Positions 12,736-25,297 of a DNA stretch of 64,000 nt are shown piece by piece; the first letter of the stretch is position 1; each line of letters opens with the position of its first letter. The notes under the pieces were generated by a model. The model was not told the origin of the DNA. It saw nothing but the letters and a program-made list of their open reading frames with translations, and did no database searches. This DNA is from Lantana camara. Its lineage: Eukaryota > Streptophyta > Magnoliopsida > Lamiales > Verbenaceae. The translations under genes were made by a program, and so were the position numbers. Where the stretch lies: assembly GCA_037501455.1 (NCBI GenBank), contig CM074864.1:57479001-57543000 (forward strand), written 5' to 3'.

Positions 12736-13410
12736 GTCCGTTGAAACTCTCTTCACATATAAAAAAAATGAGGGAATCACAGATAAAGTAGCACTATTGT
12801 ATTCAGGTAAAACACGGTGGCGGCAACAAAAAGCCAAGTGCTTCGTTGTAAATATGTGCAATATTTATACGCACATATTCCGAGGCGAGGAAGGTCGGTG
12901 GCGCGTAAAAACCACCGCGAACTCCGGCCGACTTTTCCGCCGCTTGCTTGCCTTGCTCCTCCCTTACTGGGTAGGTTTCTCCGGACCTGAGACAACGACC
13001 TTCTCTCCAAACTTGGTTTGCAAGGGAAATGTGTTCGGGTTTGGTAAAGCTGAGTTAAAATATCTGTTATAATTCTGGGAAATTTATAAAATAATACTAT
13101 AAGCATGTCAAAAAAGATGTCATTCTCACATTTGAATAGAAAAAGATAATGGTATTATATGTAAAATTTGTGAACTTGTGTAGTCAGACACTCAAAACTA
13201 AATTAGCATTTTGAAACTCTACGAAAATAGGTAGTTGACTTAATTATTTTACATTATTTTTTTCTAAAATTTATTTTTTTGTGTCGACGGTCGGATAAGT
13301 TAGGCGTAATTTTTTTTTTTATCAATAACAATTATATTTCCAAATACTTAAATTTAATACCTCTTATTAAACCTTAATTTCACACACCTTTTGTCTTTTG
13401 TGACTTGGTG
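12736..13410. other. Intergenic region upstream of the kinase gene
   Basis: A relatively GC-rich stretch (12880-13000) followed by AT-rich DNA. Nothing gene-like was recognised. Confidence 0.35.
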
Positions 13411-13962
13411 CTTTTTGCCCTCTAACTTCTCAATTGGTGCAATTGACCACTAACATTTGTAAAATATAACACTTAATCCCTTTTAGACAATTTCGACCGA
13501 ATATTTTAGAAATATTCTATTCAAGTTTCATTTTGAAAGTCGATTTTCCTCTGTCATGCTAACTCAATACTCAATACCACTATCATCGTATTTCTCTTTC
13601 CAAAACGAACAAAGTTTATGTCCCATTTGACCCTATTGGTTGTGGGTCGGAAAGGTTGGAATTTACCTATAAAGTTTCATCGGTTGTACATTATCTTTGA
13701 CCAGCGATTCTCCTTCATTGGTTGTCGGATTTTTATTTTGAAACCATCGTTGTGTTCCTTGCATCGAGGCCTTCAATTTTCATATATAATACCAACATAT
13801 TTGAAATCTAATTTGTATAAATTTGGTCTTATAACTCAGACCCAAAATTTTTGAACGGAATATTTCATAAGATTTCGTTTAAAAGGGATTAATAGTTACG
13901 TTTTACAAATATTATGGGACAATTGTACTAATTCAAAAGTTAGTGGATAAAGTGCCATAAAC
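13411..13962. mobile_element. Second foldback (MITE-like) element
   Basis: Imperfect inverted arms at about 13411-13525 and 13852-13962. Both carry the blocks TTTGTAAAA, TTAATCCCTTTT and (A)ATATT(C/T)...TTC in the same order when the right arm is reverse-complemented. The central ~325 bp has no recognisable gene. It is similar in style to the foldback at 1261-1550. Confidence 0.45.
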
Positions 13963-13975
13963 CCCAAAGAAAATG

Positions 13976-14058
13976 AAGTGTTTGGGATTAACCCTATTTT
14001 ACGTATTAAAACATATAAAGTGTTTGGGATTAACCCTATTTTACGTATTAAAACATAT
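13976..14058. repeat. Two-copy tandem duplication, 42-bp period
   Basis: The segment starting AAGTGTTTGGGATTAACCC at 13976 is repeated at 14018 with no seen mismatch over about 41 bp. Confidence 0.9.
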
Positions 14059-14878
14059 TTTATATTGTAATGTTTATATACGTAAAATACACTTTCTCAC
14101 TATTTTCTCATACATGAAATGCACGTTTCCACAAATTTCCTCTTCAAATTCCTCGGGAACATATGAAAATAAGGAAAAATTTATACCAAATATCAATTAT
14201 AATAAATTTATTTAGGTGCGTTGGGGCGACGTATGCTGGTGGCTAATCAACAATAATAAGAGAATTGATAATGCTTTGGGAATTATATGTAATTAATTTC
14301 AAACTTAAGGATGATTTACGGGGACTTTGATGTCCAATCGTGAATATATTTTATTTTTTTTTAATTCGATGAGATCGTAATAAGAAAACCCATTATCTTG
14401 CTCGTTTGGGTTAGAATATTAGTTATGGAGATTACGAGCTTTCTAATATTATTGATTTTTTTTTCACGAAACATATTATTTGATTACTTTTTTTTTTTTT
14501 TTTTTTGATTACTTGTTATTTCTTAATTTTCCTTAAAAAAGAAAAAAAAGAAAAAAGAGCACACTATGTAAGTGAAGTATTAAAACTATTTTGGTCAAAA
14601 TCTGATTTGATTGTGATAATTTTGTAATTAATAAGTGCCATTATTAAAGTTGAAAAGTCATAATTTTGGTGAAAAGAAAATGAAGGTCCTTATTATTTAT
14701 TTATTCCCCTTGGTTGGCTTAGAAAGAATTCAAGTCTGCATCTATTAATTGTCCAGCCATTCAACTTTTTGGAAAGTTCACCTTAATTCAAATACGTTCA
14801 CACTTTCCTTTCCCCACGTAATTAATGCGACGAATGAAAGTCCAGCAGCAATGCTCAATTATGAATTATCAACAAATT
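14059..14878. other. AT-rich spacer left of the transposon cluster
   Basis: AT-rich DNA with a T run at about 14489-14506. The last few bases (CAAATTACGGATAATG) match the left edge of LINE-B reading into the TSD. No gene was seen. Confidence 0.4.
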
Positions 14879-14888
14879 ACGGATAATG
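14879..14888. repeat. Left TSD of LINE-A (ACGGATAATG)
   Basis: This 10-mer recurs at 60248-60257 directly after LINE-A's poly-A tail, as expected for a target-primed insertion. Confidence 0.8.
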
Positions 14889-14935
14889 ACTCCACTTTTC
14901 TCAACCCTAATTACCCTACCTTGTGCAGCCCATGG

Positions 14936-16303
14936 TACGGCCGCCTACAGCGGCAGAGGAACCTCCGGCGAAGCCTCCGGTAGGCGACTTTGCTGCCACC
15001 GACGCCCCCAAGCGATCATATCCGGCTGCAAAGTCGGCCGCCAAACAACCGATTATCCCACGTATGAGAAAGCTTCGCGTATTCAACAAAGATCCAGTGA
15101 GAAGAACATATGGCACAGTATCTTAAAGAAACGGGATATCGCATATACAATTTTCTAATGAGGAAATTGATGAATTATCCAAACCGTTTCGATTTGATTT
15201 GATAGGAAAGTTCTTGCACGGCTATCCCATGATGGCAAGACTCCATGAACTCTTTATGGAGTTAGAGCTCAAAGGAGAGTTTAAGCTTGGCGAGATGAAT
15301 GTGAAGCACGTCTTGATCAGATTAAGCTGTGAGGAAGACTATTCCAAAATCTGGTTATGTCGAGTCCTAAATTTCGATGGATACCCCATGCGCGTTCTTA
15401 AATGGACGATGACCTTTAACCCTGAGATTGAATCGTCTATTGCTCCGGTATGGATCAAACTACCATCGCTGAAAACTCAATTCTTCAACTCGGAGATGCT
15501 TCAAGACATAGTTCGTCAAATAGGTGAGCCTCTTGGATATGATGATGGAACCTTTGATTGCAATTGCCCGGACTATGCCCGTGCGTGCGTGGAATTGGAC
15601 TTGTTGAGCCACTGAAAACGAAGATAAGTATTGGTTTTAATGGTGGAACCCTAATACAACTACTGATTTTTTAAAGGCTTCCAGCATATTGCAGACAATG
15701 CTCGAGGTTGGGACATGACAAGAAGGACTATCATGATACCATTGTAGTAGAAATTCCGGATGAACAAACTGATCTAAGATAGGTCATATAAGAGAAAAGG
15801 GATTCCAAGGCCAAGCAGAATAAACATACAGAACAGGCGGAACAGAAAAACCAACACCAAGGTGAGAGCTCAGGAAACTTGAATGGACAAGTGAGAGATA
15901 GCAAAAAAAAAACAAACAAGCAGATCCAAAAGTAAAATTTGGAAGGAGAAAAACCAACAAACAGGTACGGGGAACATGGACTCGCGGGTTGATGCCAATG
16001 ACAATACCCCAACTGGTGAACTAGTTTTAAGAGAGGAGGAAGGACATCTCCAGAAAGATGTGGAGCAGGACGACGAGGTCACAAAACGGGGATGCCTCGG
16101 ATTGTGCAGTATCGGATGATGAGCAAGGTCTTCAGGGAGGTAGTGAACCTGAAAAGGACACACAAGGATTGAAGGATGACAATATAGCCTCAAACAACTT
16201 GCTCTATACAAACCAATCATGTCAGACGGAGAGGAACATGGTGAGGGTGTTTTACACCGGTAGTCCAAAAGAAGAGGAGAGGTTGATCCCCAAAATCCAC
16301 TAA
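14936..16303 (+). pseudogene. LINE-A ORF1 (DUF4283 / zinc-knuckle nucleic-acid-binding protein), broken
   Basis: The protein would bind LINE RNA. A start ATG at 14931-14933 precedes a Pro/Ala-rich segment. A frameshift near 15116-15140 moves into a frame containing the DUF4283-like core (about 15150-15600, e.g. SKPFRFDLIGKFLHGYP and WIKLPSLKTQFFNSE). A stop after ~15615 is followed, in another frame, by a CCHC-type knuckle (YCRQCSRLGHDKKDYH, about 15680-15740). The charged C-terminal region continues to about 16300 with further stops. The order of domains is typical of plant L1 ORF1. The identification is by pattern, not by alignment. Confidence 0.75.
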
Positions 16304-16353
16304 CATGGCCTCTAAAGGAATGACTCAGTCGCTGGCTAATAAGCAGGTATATC

Positions 16354-16580
16354 ATGATCCATCACTGCCTTATTTGGAACATCAGAGGGATAGGCAAACC
16401 GATCATTGCCGAACCCTCAAGCAGTACTTCAAAAAGAATAAGTTCCAATTTTTAGCTATTTTAGAACCTATGATTGCTTTAGATAGTAATTTAATGTGCC
16501 GTAAATTTAGTTTCAAGAATGTTATTAATAATTGTTCTAACCATATTTCGTTTTTTTTCGTACGAGGATTTGGAGGTCGA
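16354..16580 (+). pseudogene. LINE-A ORF2, N-terminal endonuclease fragment
   Basis: Begins at the ATG at 16354. The first residues include WNIRGIG (about 16374-16394), the hallmark start of the APE-type endonuclease. A frameshift near 16405-16425 and another in the T run near 16550 interrupt it; the segment between reads FLAILEPMIALDS. It ends abruptly at 16580, where the G1 LTR begins, and resumes at 55736. Confidence 0.8.
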
Positions 16581-18522
16581 TGTGACGCCCAGAGCGGTGG
16601 GCCACCATATCCCCCACATCTAAACCCCATATATGAAATGAGCTTCCATACATGAGCTCAAGTCTAAACGAACAGGGACCTACACACACACTAGGCTAAG
16701 CGGGGCTAAGACACTGACAGAGCGCGCAAAACAGTTAAACAAATATACGGAAGCAACAAACAAGATCCAAAAGAGAGCTCATATAAAAGCATACTTTAAC
16801 ATGTACATGGCCACACGACCCAAACTATAATAAGTATTTACAAATTCTCCCAAAATATACATATCAACACATAACCATAATCGAGAGTATCAAAAGATGC
16901 AAGTATGAAATGGGGACTCGTCCTAAACCAATAAATACGACTCGACCTCGACGTACTTTCCCGTTTAGCACGAGCAAACCTACAACTATAGGTTAGAGAA
17001 GAGAGGGTTAGTCTAAATCGATTTAGTGAGGGGCTAAACGCACAACCACACCTAAATACATATAGAGCAAAGCACATAACAAAAGGATGGTTATGAATCG
17101 AGCTGAGGTTTTGCATACCAAATCATTTTCAAAAGCTATCATATAATACCTAAAAGAAATCCTATCTCGATTCATAATCCATCAATACATAAACTGAAAC
17201 AAATGTCTGTCGAGTACGGACCTCCACCAACTCCTCATAACACAATACAAAACCAAAATCACAAGTACCAATCCACCCTCAAAACCTTGGTGTTTCAGGA
17301 GTTAAACACTCTCCACCTGCAATATAGATACATAAGGGGTAGCTAACCCACAATATGCCTTCCAAGGTTATTCACCGAGGGTTCAAAGTACCACGCCTTC
17401 CCAACCTCCAAGAGTCGCGCGTGAATACCTCAAAGAGAACTATGCACAGGCCAAACCCGACGGCCCTTGCCATCCCGAGTATTCCTTACCCATAATTCCC
17501 AGGGCCTAACATACCAAATCAAACCACATTCCCATATTTCAAGGCGTGCCTTGCTCATACCAAACATAAACGAATTCAAGCACAAGCTTACTTATGCTCA
17601 TACGAATACCGATTTCAGAAACTTAAAGCTTATTCATAAGATCATAAACATAGCTTAAACATACGCATTTAACTATATAATGAGTATATAGTCGCATGCG
17701 GGGTGAGAAAACATCACATAAGGGCCATAGGATTCATAACTAAAACAAAAGTCCCTAAACCTCACCTTATAGCAAAAGTGTAAAAGTGGGAGGACTAAAA
17801 CAGGCGAACAACCACCTAAACCTCGGGCTCGGGGACGTTCGGAAGAGGCTCTAAAACAAAAGAACACAAGAGCCGAGACTTAGACTCAAATATAAACCAA
17901 TTAGATGCCCGATAATGCTCATGAATGCCATGGATGCACATGAGATGCATACACAGACATATAAGTTCATAACTCGGAAAACTCGCATCAAACGAAGCCA
18001 AACATTTAATACAATACTTCTAACACATAATATGACAAGTTAACAATGCATACGAGTCATAAAAGAAGCGAGAAAACACAACAAAAAGCATTGAAAACAC
18101 AAAACGGAAACCCGTCGCTGCTGCACTCACATGATACAGCCGTGTCAAGTTTCTTCACAAACTTGACATGGCTGTGTCCGATTTAAATTGAATTTTTTGC
18201 CATGAACGATGCTTGGACACGACTGTGTTGGGTTCTAGTTCAAAATGGACACAATCGTATCCGATTTAAATAATTTCATCCAGCCAAGTCAAAGCTTCAA
18301 CACGTATATTTCATGCATAGCAAGTAAGCATAAAAATCGGAACTGAAAACGAGCAAGAACGGAATAAAAACCATAAAAAACGAACATAAACGTTCAAGTA
18401 TGAATTCATACATTTCATATAATTTAAATAATAACAATTTAAACATATAATAAACATATAAATAAGGAATTTAAATGCGCAATTACGTCATACCTGTACG
18501 ATCGAAACGTCGAGATGTCACA
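16581..18522 (-). repeat. G1 3' LTR (1942 bp)
   Basis: Starts TGTGACGCCCAGAG and ends GAGATGTCACA on the plus strand. It matches 44091-45512 plus 55061-55735 along its length. It lacks the ~176-bp extra segment seen in the other LTR. Divergence from the 5' LTR is clearly higher than for the copia LTR pairs, so it is the older insertion. Confidence 0.9.
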
Positions 18523-18537
18523 ATCTCTCCCTCTTAA
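18523..18537 (-). promoter_or_regulatory. G1 polypurine tract
   Basis: Minus-strand TTAAGAGGGAGAGAT directly abuts the 3' LTR, where plus-strand DNA synthesis would be primed. Confidence 0.75.
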
Positions 18538-18550
18538 AAAGGACTTGTTC

Positions 18551-20396
18551 TCAAGTCCGACTTGGGGCCTCGAACAACTCAGGGTACAAACTTCTCATCT
18601 TCTCTTCGGTCTCCCAAGTCGACTCCTCGGATTTCTGATCTCTCCAAAGAACTTTGACCAAAGGAATCTGTCGGTTCCTTAACTCTTGCATCTTTCGGTC
18701 CTGAATTGCAACCGGGTGCTTTACTATCATCAAGTCCGGCTCTAACTGTACCTCTTCAATGGGGAGAACGGTTGCCTCATTGGGATAATACTTGTGAAGC
18801 TGAGAAACGTGAAACACATTGTGTATCCTGGTCAAACTTGGCGGTAGGTCCAACCTATACGCTGTCTCACCAATCCATTCCAAGATCTCAAAAGGCCCGA
18901 GGTAGCGTGGACTGAGCTTTCCACCTTTACCTATTCGAGTGAAGCCATTTCTAGAAGATACTTCAAGAAAGACTCTATCTCCGACTTCGAACTCCAAGGG
19001 CCTTCTTCTCTTATTGGCATAGCTCTTTTGACGAGCTTGAGCTGCCTTCATCCGTTGCCGGATCTTGTGAACCTTCTCAATGGTAGCAGCAATGTTTTCC
19101 TTAGGCTCTGCTCTCTTGAGCTTATTTTCCTCAGTCCACATCCAATCTTCAATATCCCAAAATAGAGGAGACCTGCACTTTCTCCTGTAAAGTGCTTCAT
19201 ACGGAGCCATCTTGATCGAAGCTTGAAAGCTGTTATTATAGGCAAACTCAACCAATGGTAGGTGTTCATCCCACTTGTCCTGAAAATCCAAAGCACACGC
19301 CCTAAGCATATCTTCTAGGTACTGAATTAATCTTTCAGATTGTCCGTCTGTTTGAGGATGTGAGGCGGTGCTTGAGCCCGGTGCCCAAACACTTCTGAAG
19401 ATTCTACCAAAAGATCGAAGTGAACTTCGGACTCAACAATACTAGCCGGAACTCCATGTAGCCTGATGATCTCTCTGCAATATAATTCGGCTAGCTTTGG
19501 TACTTTGTCGGACATTCGGACCTTAAGGAAATGGGCTGACTTGGTAAATCTATCAACGACCACCCATATTCCATCAAACCCTCCATTAACTCTAGGCAAG
19601 CCCGACACGAAGTCCATCATCACTTGGTCCCACTTCCGTTCGGGAATAGGAAGCGGTTGGAGAGTTCCTCTCGGCTTCTGGTGCTCTATTTTAACTCTTT
19701 GACATGTCAGACATTGCTTCACGAAGTTCGTGACATCCCTTTTCATGCCACTCCACCAGAATTTCTCTTTCAAATCCCGATACATCTTGGTACCTTCCGG
19801 ATGGATAGAGTACCTTGAACGATGTGCCTACTCAAGTATAAGCCTCTTGAGCTCTCCGGAACACAAACTCTCGCTTCAAACCTCAACAAACCCGAATCAT
19901 CAAATCTGAACTTGGAACTCGGATCAACTCTTGATCGGGCTACCAACTTCTGAATCTCTGCATCTGAAGCTTGAGCTTCCAACAACTGCTGTTTCAAATC
20001 TGGCAAAATAGTAAGATTGGCCAACCAAGTCCCTGCCAAAACCTCTGAACGTGAACTCGAAGAACTTGCTTCCAAAATAGCCACACTCACCTTTCTACTC
20101 AAGGCATGGGCTACCACATTGGCTTTACCGGGATGGTACTATATGGTAAAATCATAATCCTCTAGTAACTCCATCCAACGCCTCTGTCTCACATTCGAAT
20201 CTTTTTGAAAAAAGATATAGTTGAGGCTTTGATGATCGTTAAACACCTCGAAAGTTACACCGTAGAGATAGTGTCGCTACTTCAACAAAGCAAACAAAAT
20301 GGTGGCTAATTCAAGGTCATAGGTAGGGTAATTCTTCTCATGCTCCTTCAACTTCCTCGAAGCATAAGCTACCACTCTACCATTTTGCATCAAAAC
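18551..20396 (-). pseudogene. G1 pol, 3' part: RNase H end, integrase, chromodomain
   Basis: Read right to left. The C-terminal half of RNase H comes first ([20 protein letters not shown] and DHQSLNYIF, with stops). The integrase HHCC finger follows (H...H...CLTCQR near 19700), then the core (WDQVMMDFVSGLPR; FAYNNSFQASIKMAPYEALY). At the C-terminus is a chromodomain-like end (VKVLWRDQKSEESTWETEE). The stretch after GVPASIV around 19380-19440 no longer resembles the family: the SDRD.RF region with the second catalytic Asp is replaced by a scrambled frame. A frame break also occurs near 19790-19830. The chromodomain and overall order indicate a chromovirus lineage (Tekay/Del-like, by impression). 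Confidence 0.88.
20389..20396. repeat. Left TSD of H1 (ATCAAAAC)
   Basis: Identical to 35768-35775. Confidence 0.93.
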
Positions 20397-20876
20397 TAGG
20401 GTTGCAAACAAGCCGAGCCCACTCGCGAGTTTGGCGAGCCGATTTCGAGTTGGCTCGACTTGAGATCGTGTTACGGTGAGCCCGCTCCGAGCTCCGACGA
20501 GCTCGATCTAAGGATCGAGTCAATATCGAGCCCTTCCATCTAGGCTCATGGCTTGCGAGCTAGCTCGCGAGCCTGAGTGTATATATAAATTTTATAAATT
20601 ATATATGTATAGTATATATACATATAACATATATATATAATTTTTATTAATTATATATGCTCTAATATTAATATTATGTAAAACATATCAACCAAAAAAT
20701 ATATATATATTTCTTAAAATCTTAAAAATATATGATTTGTCAAAATATATAGTTTAACAAGTTAATATTAATCATATATTATATATGTGTCCTTTAATAA
20801 TATATGAGCTAATAATATATTTGATTTATTAGTTAACATAATATATATTATATATATATCTTAATATGTTAATTCA

Positions 20877-20877
20877 G

Positions 20878-20949
<72 letters not shown>
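20877..20949. repeat. (TA)n microsatellite
   Basis: About 70 bp of uninterrupted TA inside H1. Confidence 0.95.
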
Positions 20950-20952
<3 letters not shown>

Positions 20953-21520
20953 AATTTGTTTTTAATAATGGACCAAATACATTTTATTTATTTTATATGT
21001 TTGTGTCTTAAATTTTTATTTATATAATTTATCTAATATATAATTTAAGGAAGTGTTAGTTATCCAATATTATTTTTTGGGATCAATCTCCATTGGATTT
21101 ACCAACTAAGATTCAGTTGTGTTTGTATATAAACATTCAACACACAATCTTATGTTTAATAATTGAGTTTGTGAAAAGACTTGCATAAATTATAGTTAAT
21201 ATCATATTAGATATGTTAGATTTTAATGAATTATAAATGTATTGAATCATTACATTTACATTCAATAAATTATAATTTCATATAATTGTAATCTCACCTA
21301 ATCACATCCACTTTTTGTGATTCATATTAGAAGTTAATCAATGTTATTGGAGGGTTAATCTCACGTATTAGATAATTAATTTCACCTAAACAAGTTCGAA
21401 TAACCGAATATCATCTAATTAACACAAAATTAAGTAAAATTAAATCAAAAAAAAAGTTTAATCCATTGTATCTAATACTTTCCAACAAGATAAAGTATAT
21501 CATATACATATTATTCTAAG

Positions 21521-21524
<4 letters not shown>

Positions 21525-21594
<70 letters not shown>
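21525..21594. repeat. (TA)n microsatellite, second copy
   Basis: Sequences next to this array and the one at 20877 (TTTAATAATATATGAGCTAA versus CTTAATAATATATGAACTAA) are similar, so the two arrays lie in an imperfect internal duplication of H1. Confidence 0.9.
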
Positions 21595-21597
<3 letters not shown>

Positions 21598-22179
21598 CTT
21601 AATAATATATGAACTAATCATATATTTCATTCAATAGTTTACGTTATGATGGGTCTGATTTCAGGTGTCCAAACTCCAACACTTTAGAATTTGTTTGATG
21701 TGGGGAAACCAAACAGAAATCGCCGGAAGAGGTGAGGAGGTTCAACCTGCTAGGACAAACACCAGTAAACGGAGGTCAGACGACCAAGCTGGGGGAACTG
21801 GGGGTGATACCCAGTTTGGCTCTCCGACGTTCAAGTCAGACAATGATCCGAGAAGGTGAAACAAAGTAAATGCAGAGTTTCAGTAAGTGATATTGCTTAC
21901 AGTGGAGGAGATGAACTCCCTTATTTATAGTTGAGGGCGAGGGCTCTTTGGTAATTTGGCACTAAGTGGTCCTGCATTCATGTTGCCCTAGACATGTGGC
22001 GTGATGAGGAACACCTGAGAATGACCTCCTGCAAAAGCCTGCAAAAAGGTTGGTGACGAGAAACAATGGCAGGTGCACGTTGATGTACTGTTTGTCAGTG
22101 AGCGCTACTAGGTTGTTACCGAGGGTTTGACGTGCTCGGTGTGAGTGGGCATGAGTCGCCTTTTGGATGGAGGACCTCG

Positions 22180-22276
22180 AGGGGCTCGAGGGTCCAATGA
22201 GGGCCCAAGGGGCTCGAGCGTCCAATGAGAGCCCGAGGGACTCGAGGGTCCAATGAGGGCCCAGCGACTAATAAGG
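22180..22276. repeat. Short tandem repeat, ~33-bp unit
   Basis: About three units containing GGGGCTCGAGGGTCCAATGA or variants, each followed by GGGCCC-type ends. Confidence 0.75.
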
Positions 22277-22502
22277 GCCCGAGGGGAGACTTGTAGTTTT
22301 GCTAATTGCCAGGCTTTAGCCATTTCCAAGTAGTTTATGAGGGCGACTGAGTTGGCCCGAAGATACAAGTGGAGAATCCATGAGGGCCCACGTGTCATGA
22401 CGTGCCCTCGTTATATTTGTGCTCTATCATTTGCCCCCCAACTCTATAGTCACAGTATTGTGGCATATAGAGTTTGAACATGAACTTCGAAAGGGCATGA
22501 AC

Positions 22503-22959
22503 AAGGGGAACCCCGATGTCAAAATCGAGGGGATTCCTACTGTCGAAAACAAGGGGAACGAGGGGATCCCTCATGTCGAAAATGAGGGGAACCCCGATGT
22601 CAAAATCGAGGGGATCCCTGATGTAGAAAACAAGGGGAACGAGGGGATCCCTCATGTCGAAAACGAGGGGAACCCCAATGTCAAAATCGAGGGGATCCCT
22701 GATGTCAAAAACGATAGGAAAGAGGGGATCCCTCATGTCGAGAACGAGGGGATCCCTCATGTCGAGAACGAGGGGATCCCTCATGTCGAAAACGAGGGAA
22801 ACCCCGATGTCAAAGTCGAGGGGATCCCTGATGTCGAAAACGAGGGGAACCCCGATGTCAAAATCGAGGGGATCCCTGATGTCGAAAACAAGGGGAATGA
22901 GGGGATCTCTCATGTCGAAAACGAGGGGAACCCTGATATCAAAATCGAGGGGATCCCTG
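22503..22959. repeat. 24-bp minisatellite, frame-preserving
   Basis: Units of the form GGGATCCCTCATGTCGAAAA plus CGAG, with variants, occasionally spaced by 9 bp. All lengths are multiples of three, so a plus-strand frame reads 8-aa units (GIPHVENE, GNPDVKIE, GIPDVENK), and the opposite strand is open too. The array resumes at 25178-25297 after S1. No protein function is claimed. Confidence 0.9.
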
Positions 22960-24033
22960 TGCTGGGTGGCGGGCCCAGAACAGCAGTGGTCCGGGACCAC
23001 ATTTTAAAATTTGTATTATAATACAAGTATTAAAATATTTCTAAAATATTTTAATACAAAGCGGAAGACTAGCCGGATCTACTCAAGTATATACATGTAA
23101 TTGATAATAAATTTTAAATCACTTAAGCAGATAAATATCTAAAATGCAATTAACACTCAAGAGCATATAATCTATCATGCTTAAAATAATATAACTATAG
23201 AATATTACCGTACTGCAAATATGGCTATCTAACAGCATTTTTCCAGCACCTTTGCTTTCACAGAAGACGGTTACCATGTTCACCTCCCGGGAATCCGATA
23301 CACGATCATTCCTCGTGAAACCGGCAGAGCTTCCCTGCAATAACCCCAGAGAAACCCTCGGAGTGTGGGCTCCGAAAGTATTTCTCTAAGTACTTAGTGA
23401 AAATAAAACTTTAAACTAGAAAACCCTTTTCAGGGTTTAATCTCCCGAAATTAGGCTTTTTACATATAAATCAGAATTAATCTAGGAGAAAAGGGATATG
23501 GTTTCAAAGTCGAAAGTTCAGCCAAAACCTCTCCCAAACTTGTGTGTAAAAATGAAGAGCCAAACCCTCTATTTATAGGGAGAAAACCGAGGGTAAAATG
23601 GTAATTTCACACCCCCACTTGCGTGTACAACTTGGACACGAATTCCAAGGTAACTACATTAAAACTCTCATCGCCACGAGTCCAACGCCGTCCAGAACGC
23701 ACCGATTGGCCATCGGACGCGCCCTCACGTGCCACCTGAAGGTGGTGCATGTGAAGCACATGCGGCCTAGGGTTCCAGGCTGACGTGGCCGATTCTGACT
23801 CGGCCAAGTGTCCGGGTCGGTCCAACCGGACACGGGTTGAACCGAGCCTATCCATTTCTGACCCGACTCGTTGACTGGCCCGATCCAGATCTAATCTGGA
23901 CCGTCCGCGGCGATGACGTGGTGCAATCTCCGCCATCCAAGTGTCGCGCCACCTGGTGCCCAGTCAGCGCCACCTCACGCCTATCCGTTGACATGGTATG
24001 CCACGTCAGCTGCCAAGTCATTTGCCATGCCAT

Positions 24034-24075
<42 letters not shown>

Positions 24076-25172
24076 TTTAATGAAAATTTTATTTTCTCCA
24101 AAATAAAATTTTGGGCATTTTCAACTCTTTGGAACTTGATTTATTTTCTTAAAATGAATCCCTTGGCTATTTTCAAACACTTTGAAAATTTATTTCTCTT
24201 TCTCCTTTTAATATTTTCTCTTCGAGTTTTCAATTTGGGGCTTGCAGGGGGAGCTGCAGGACTAATTAATTTTAGCTCCAAACGGGTTAATATATTATCA
24301 TCTCATGATAGTAATTAATTACAGTTTAACAATATTTAATTCCACTAATAAATATTGTTGCACTCTAAAATTAATTAAATTATTCACGAATTTCGCGATC
24401 TAGAATAATTTCGCATTTTACTCCTCCGTGTGGATATCCATGAAAAATAAATTGCAACTATTATCATTTTATTTTTCATCTCCAATTTGAAATTTATTGA
24501 TTCGCCTTAAGTTCAAATTCTCTATATGTGAAACGCATTCATCATACAACTTCGGTGATGTATCACGCGAAGTGCTTTGGCCAAAGTCTTAATTCGAACT
24601 TTTGTAAATCTATTTCAGGGATATGTTTTACCTCCCAGCAAGGCCACAGATTCCTCGATCAATATAACTCTTTAGCACATTTCATGTTGTCACCGAACGT
24701 ACAAAGTATTTTGACCATCCGTTACCGAGAACTCACTTCAAGTATATTACAGTGACTAACACTACATGCCTAAAGTCGAAATATTATCAGGATTAAGAGT
24801 GCAATGCTTCCTGAGATTTTATTCATTTTAGATAGCAGTATAAAATGAATAATCTCTGTGGTCCAATTCGATGTTTCCAATCCTATTGAAAATCATCAAC
24901 GTGTTATAACCAGAACCAAAATTCCCTATGACGAAAGACTAATCATCTTATATAACCACGTTATAGTCTTGATAAGAACATATTCTTATCTTACCGACTA
25001 GAACTTTAATGACACATGATTTCGGTATTCAAAGTCTTTTCCTATGAAACACATTTCATATAAGAATACCACTATACTCCTTTAATTATCAATATGTGAA
25101 ATACTTACAATTTGCTGTAAATTCAGTTTAATTAATTCAACAAATTGAATTTTCAGGGCACTAATCCCAACA
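22960..25172 (-). mobile_element. S1: probable solo LTR (2213 bp)
   Basis: Ends TGCTGGG...CCCAACA with a 5-bp TSD CCCTG on both sides (22955-22959 and 25173-25177). A minus-strand TATA-like CTATAAATAGAGG lies near 23570-23585. No gag-pol and no internal LTR pair were found. (AT)n occurs at 24035-24069. It inserted into X's minisatellite. Confidence 0.7.
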
Positions 25173-25177
25173 CCCTG

Positions 25178-25297
25178 AAGTTGAGAATGAGGGAATCTCT
25201 TATGTCGAAAACGAGGGGAACCCCGATGTCAAAATCGAGGGGATCCCTGATGTCAAAAATGAGGGGAACCCCGATGTCAAAATCAAGGGGATCCCTG
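25178..25297. repeat. Continuation of the 24-bp minisatellite
   Basis: Same units as 22503-22959, separated by S1 and cut off by C1 after GGGGATCCCTG. Confidence 0.9.

Larger units (their letters stand above)
21647..25297 (-). mobile_element. X: truncated LTR-type element with tandem repeats
   Basis: Begins TGATGGGTCTGATTTCAGG. It contains a TATA-like CTATAAATA on the minus strand near 21925, a ~33-bp repeat (22180-22276) and a 24-bp minisatellite. It looks like part of a gypsy-type LTR in minus orientation. It is interrupted by S1 (22960-25172), and its right end is missing at the C1 junction. No coding domain is seen; the class is inferred. Confidence 0.5.

Noticed and set aside
12734..13106. 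Open frames of about 110 codons on both strands
   Set aside because: No domain and no splice context. They lie in the kinase promoter/leader region.
18706..18915. Plus-strand open frames over G1 pol
   Set aside because: Shadows of the integrase frame on the minus strand.
22503..22959. CRISPR-like array
   Set aside because: Direct tandem units without unique spacers, in a plant retroelement.
22419..23021. Long open frame encoding 8-aa repeats
   Set aside because: It is the translation of a 24-bp minisatellite inside a transposon; the opposite strand is equally open and no domain is seen.
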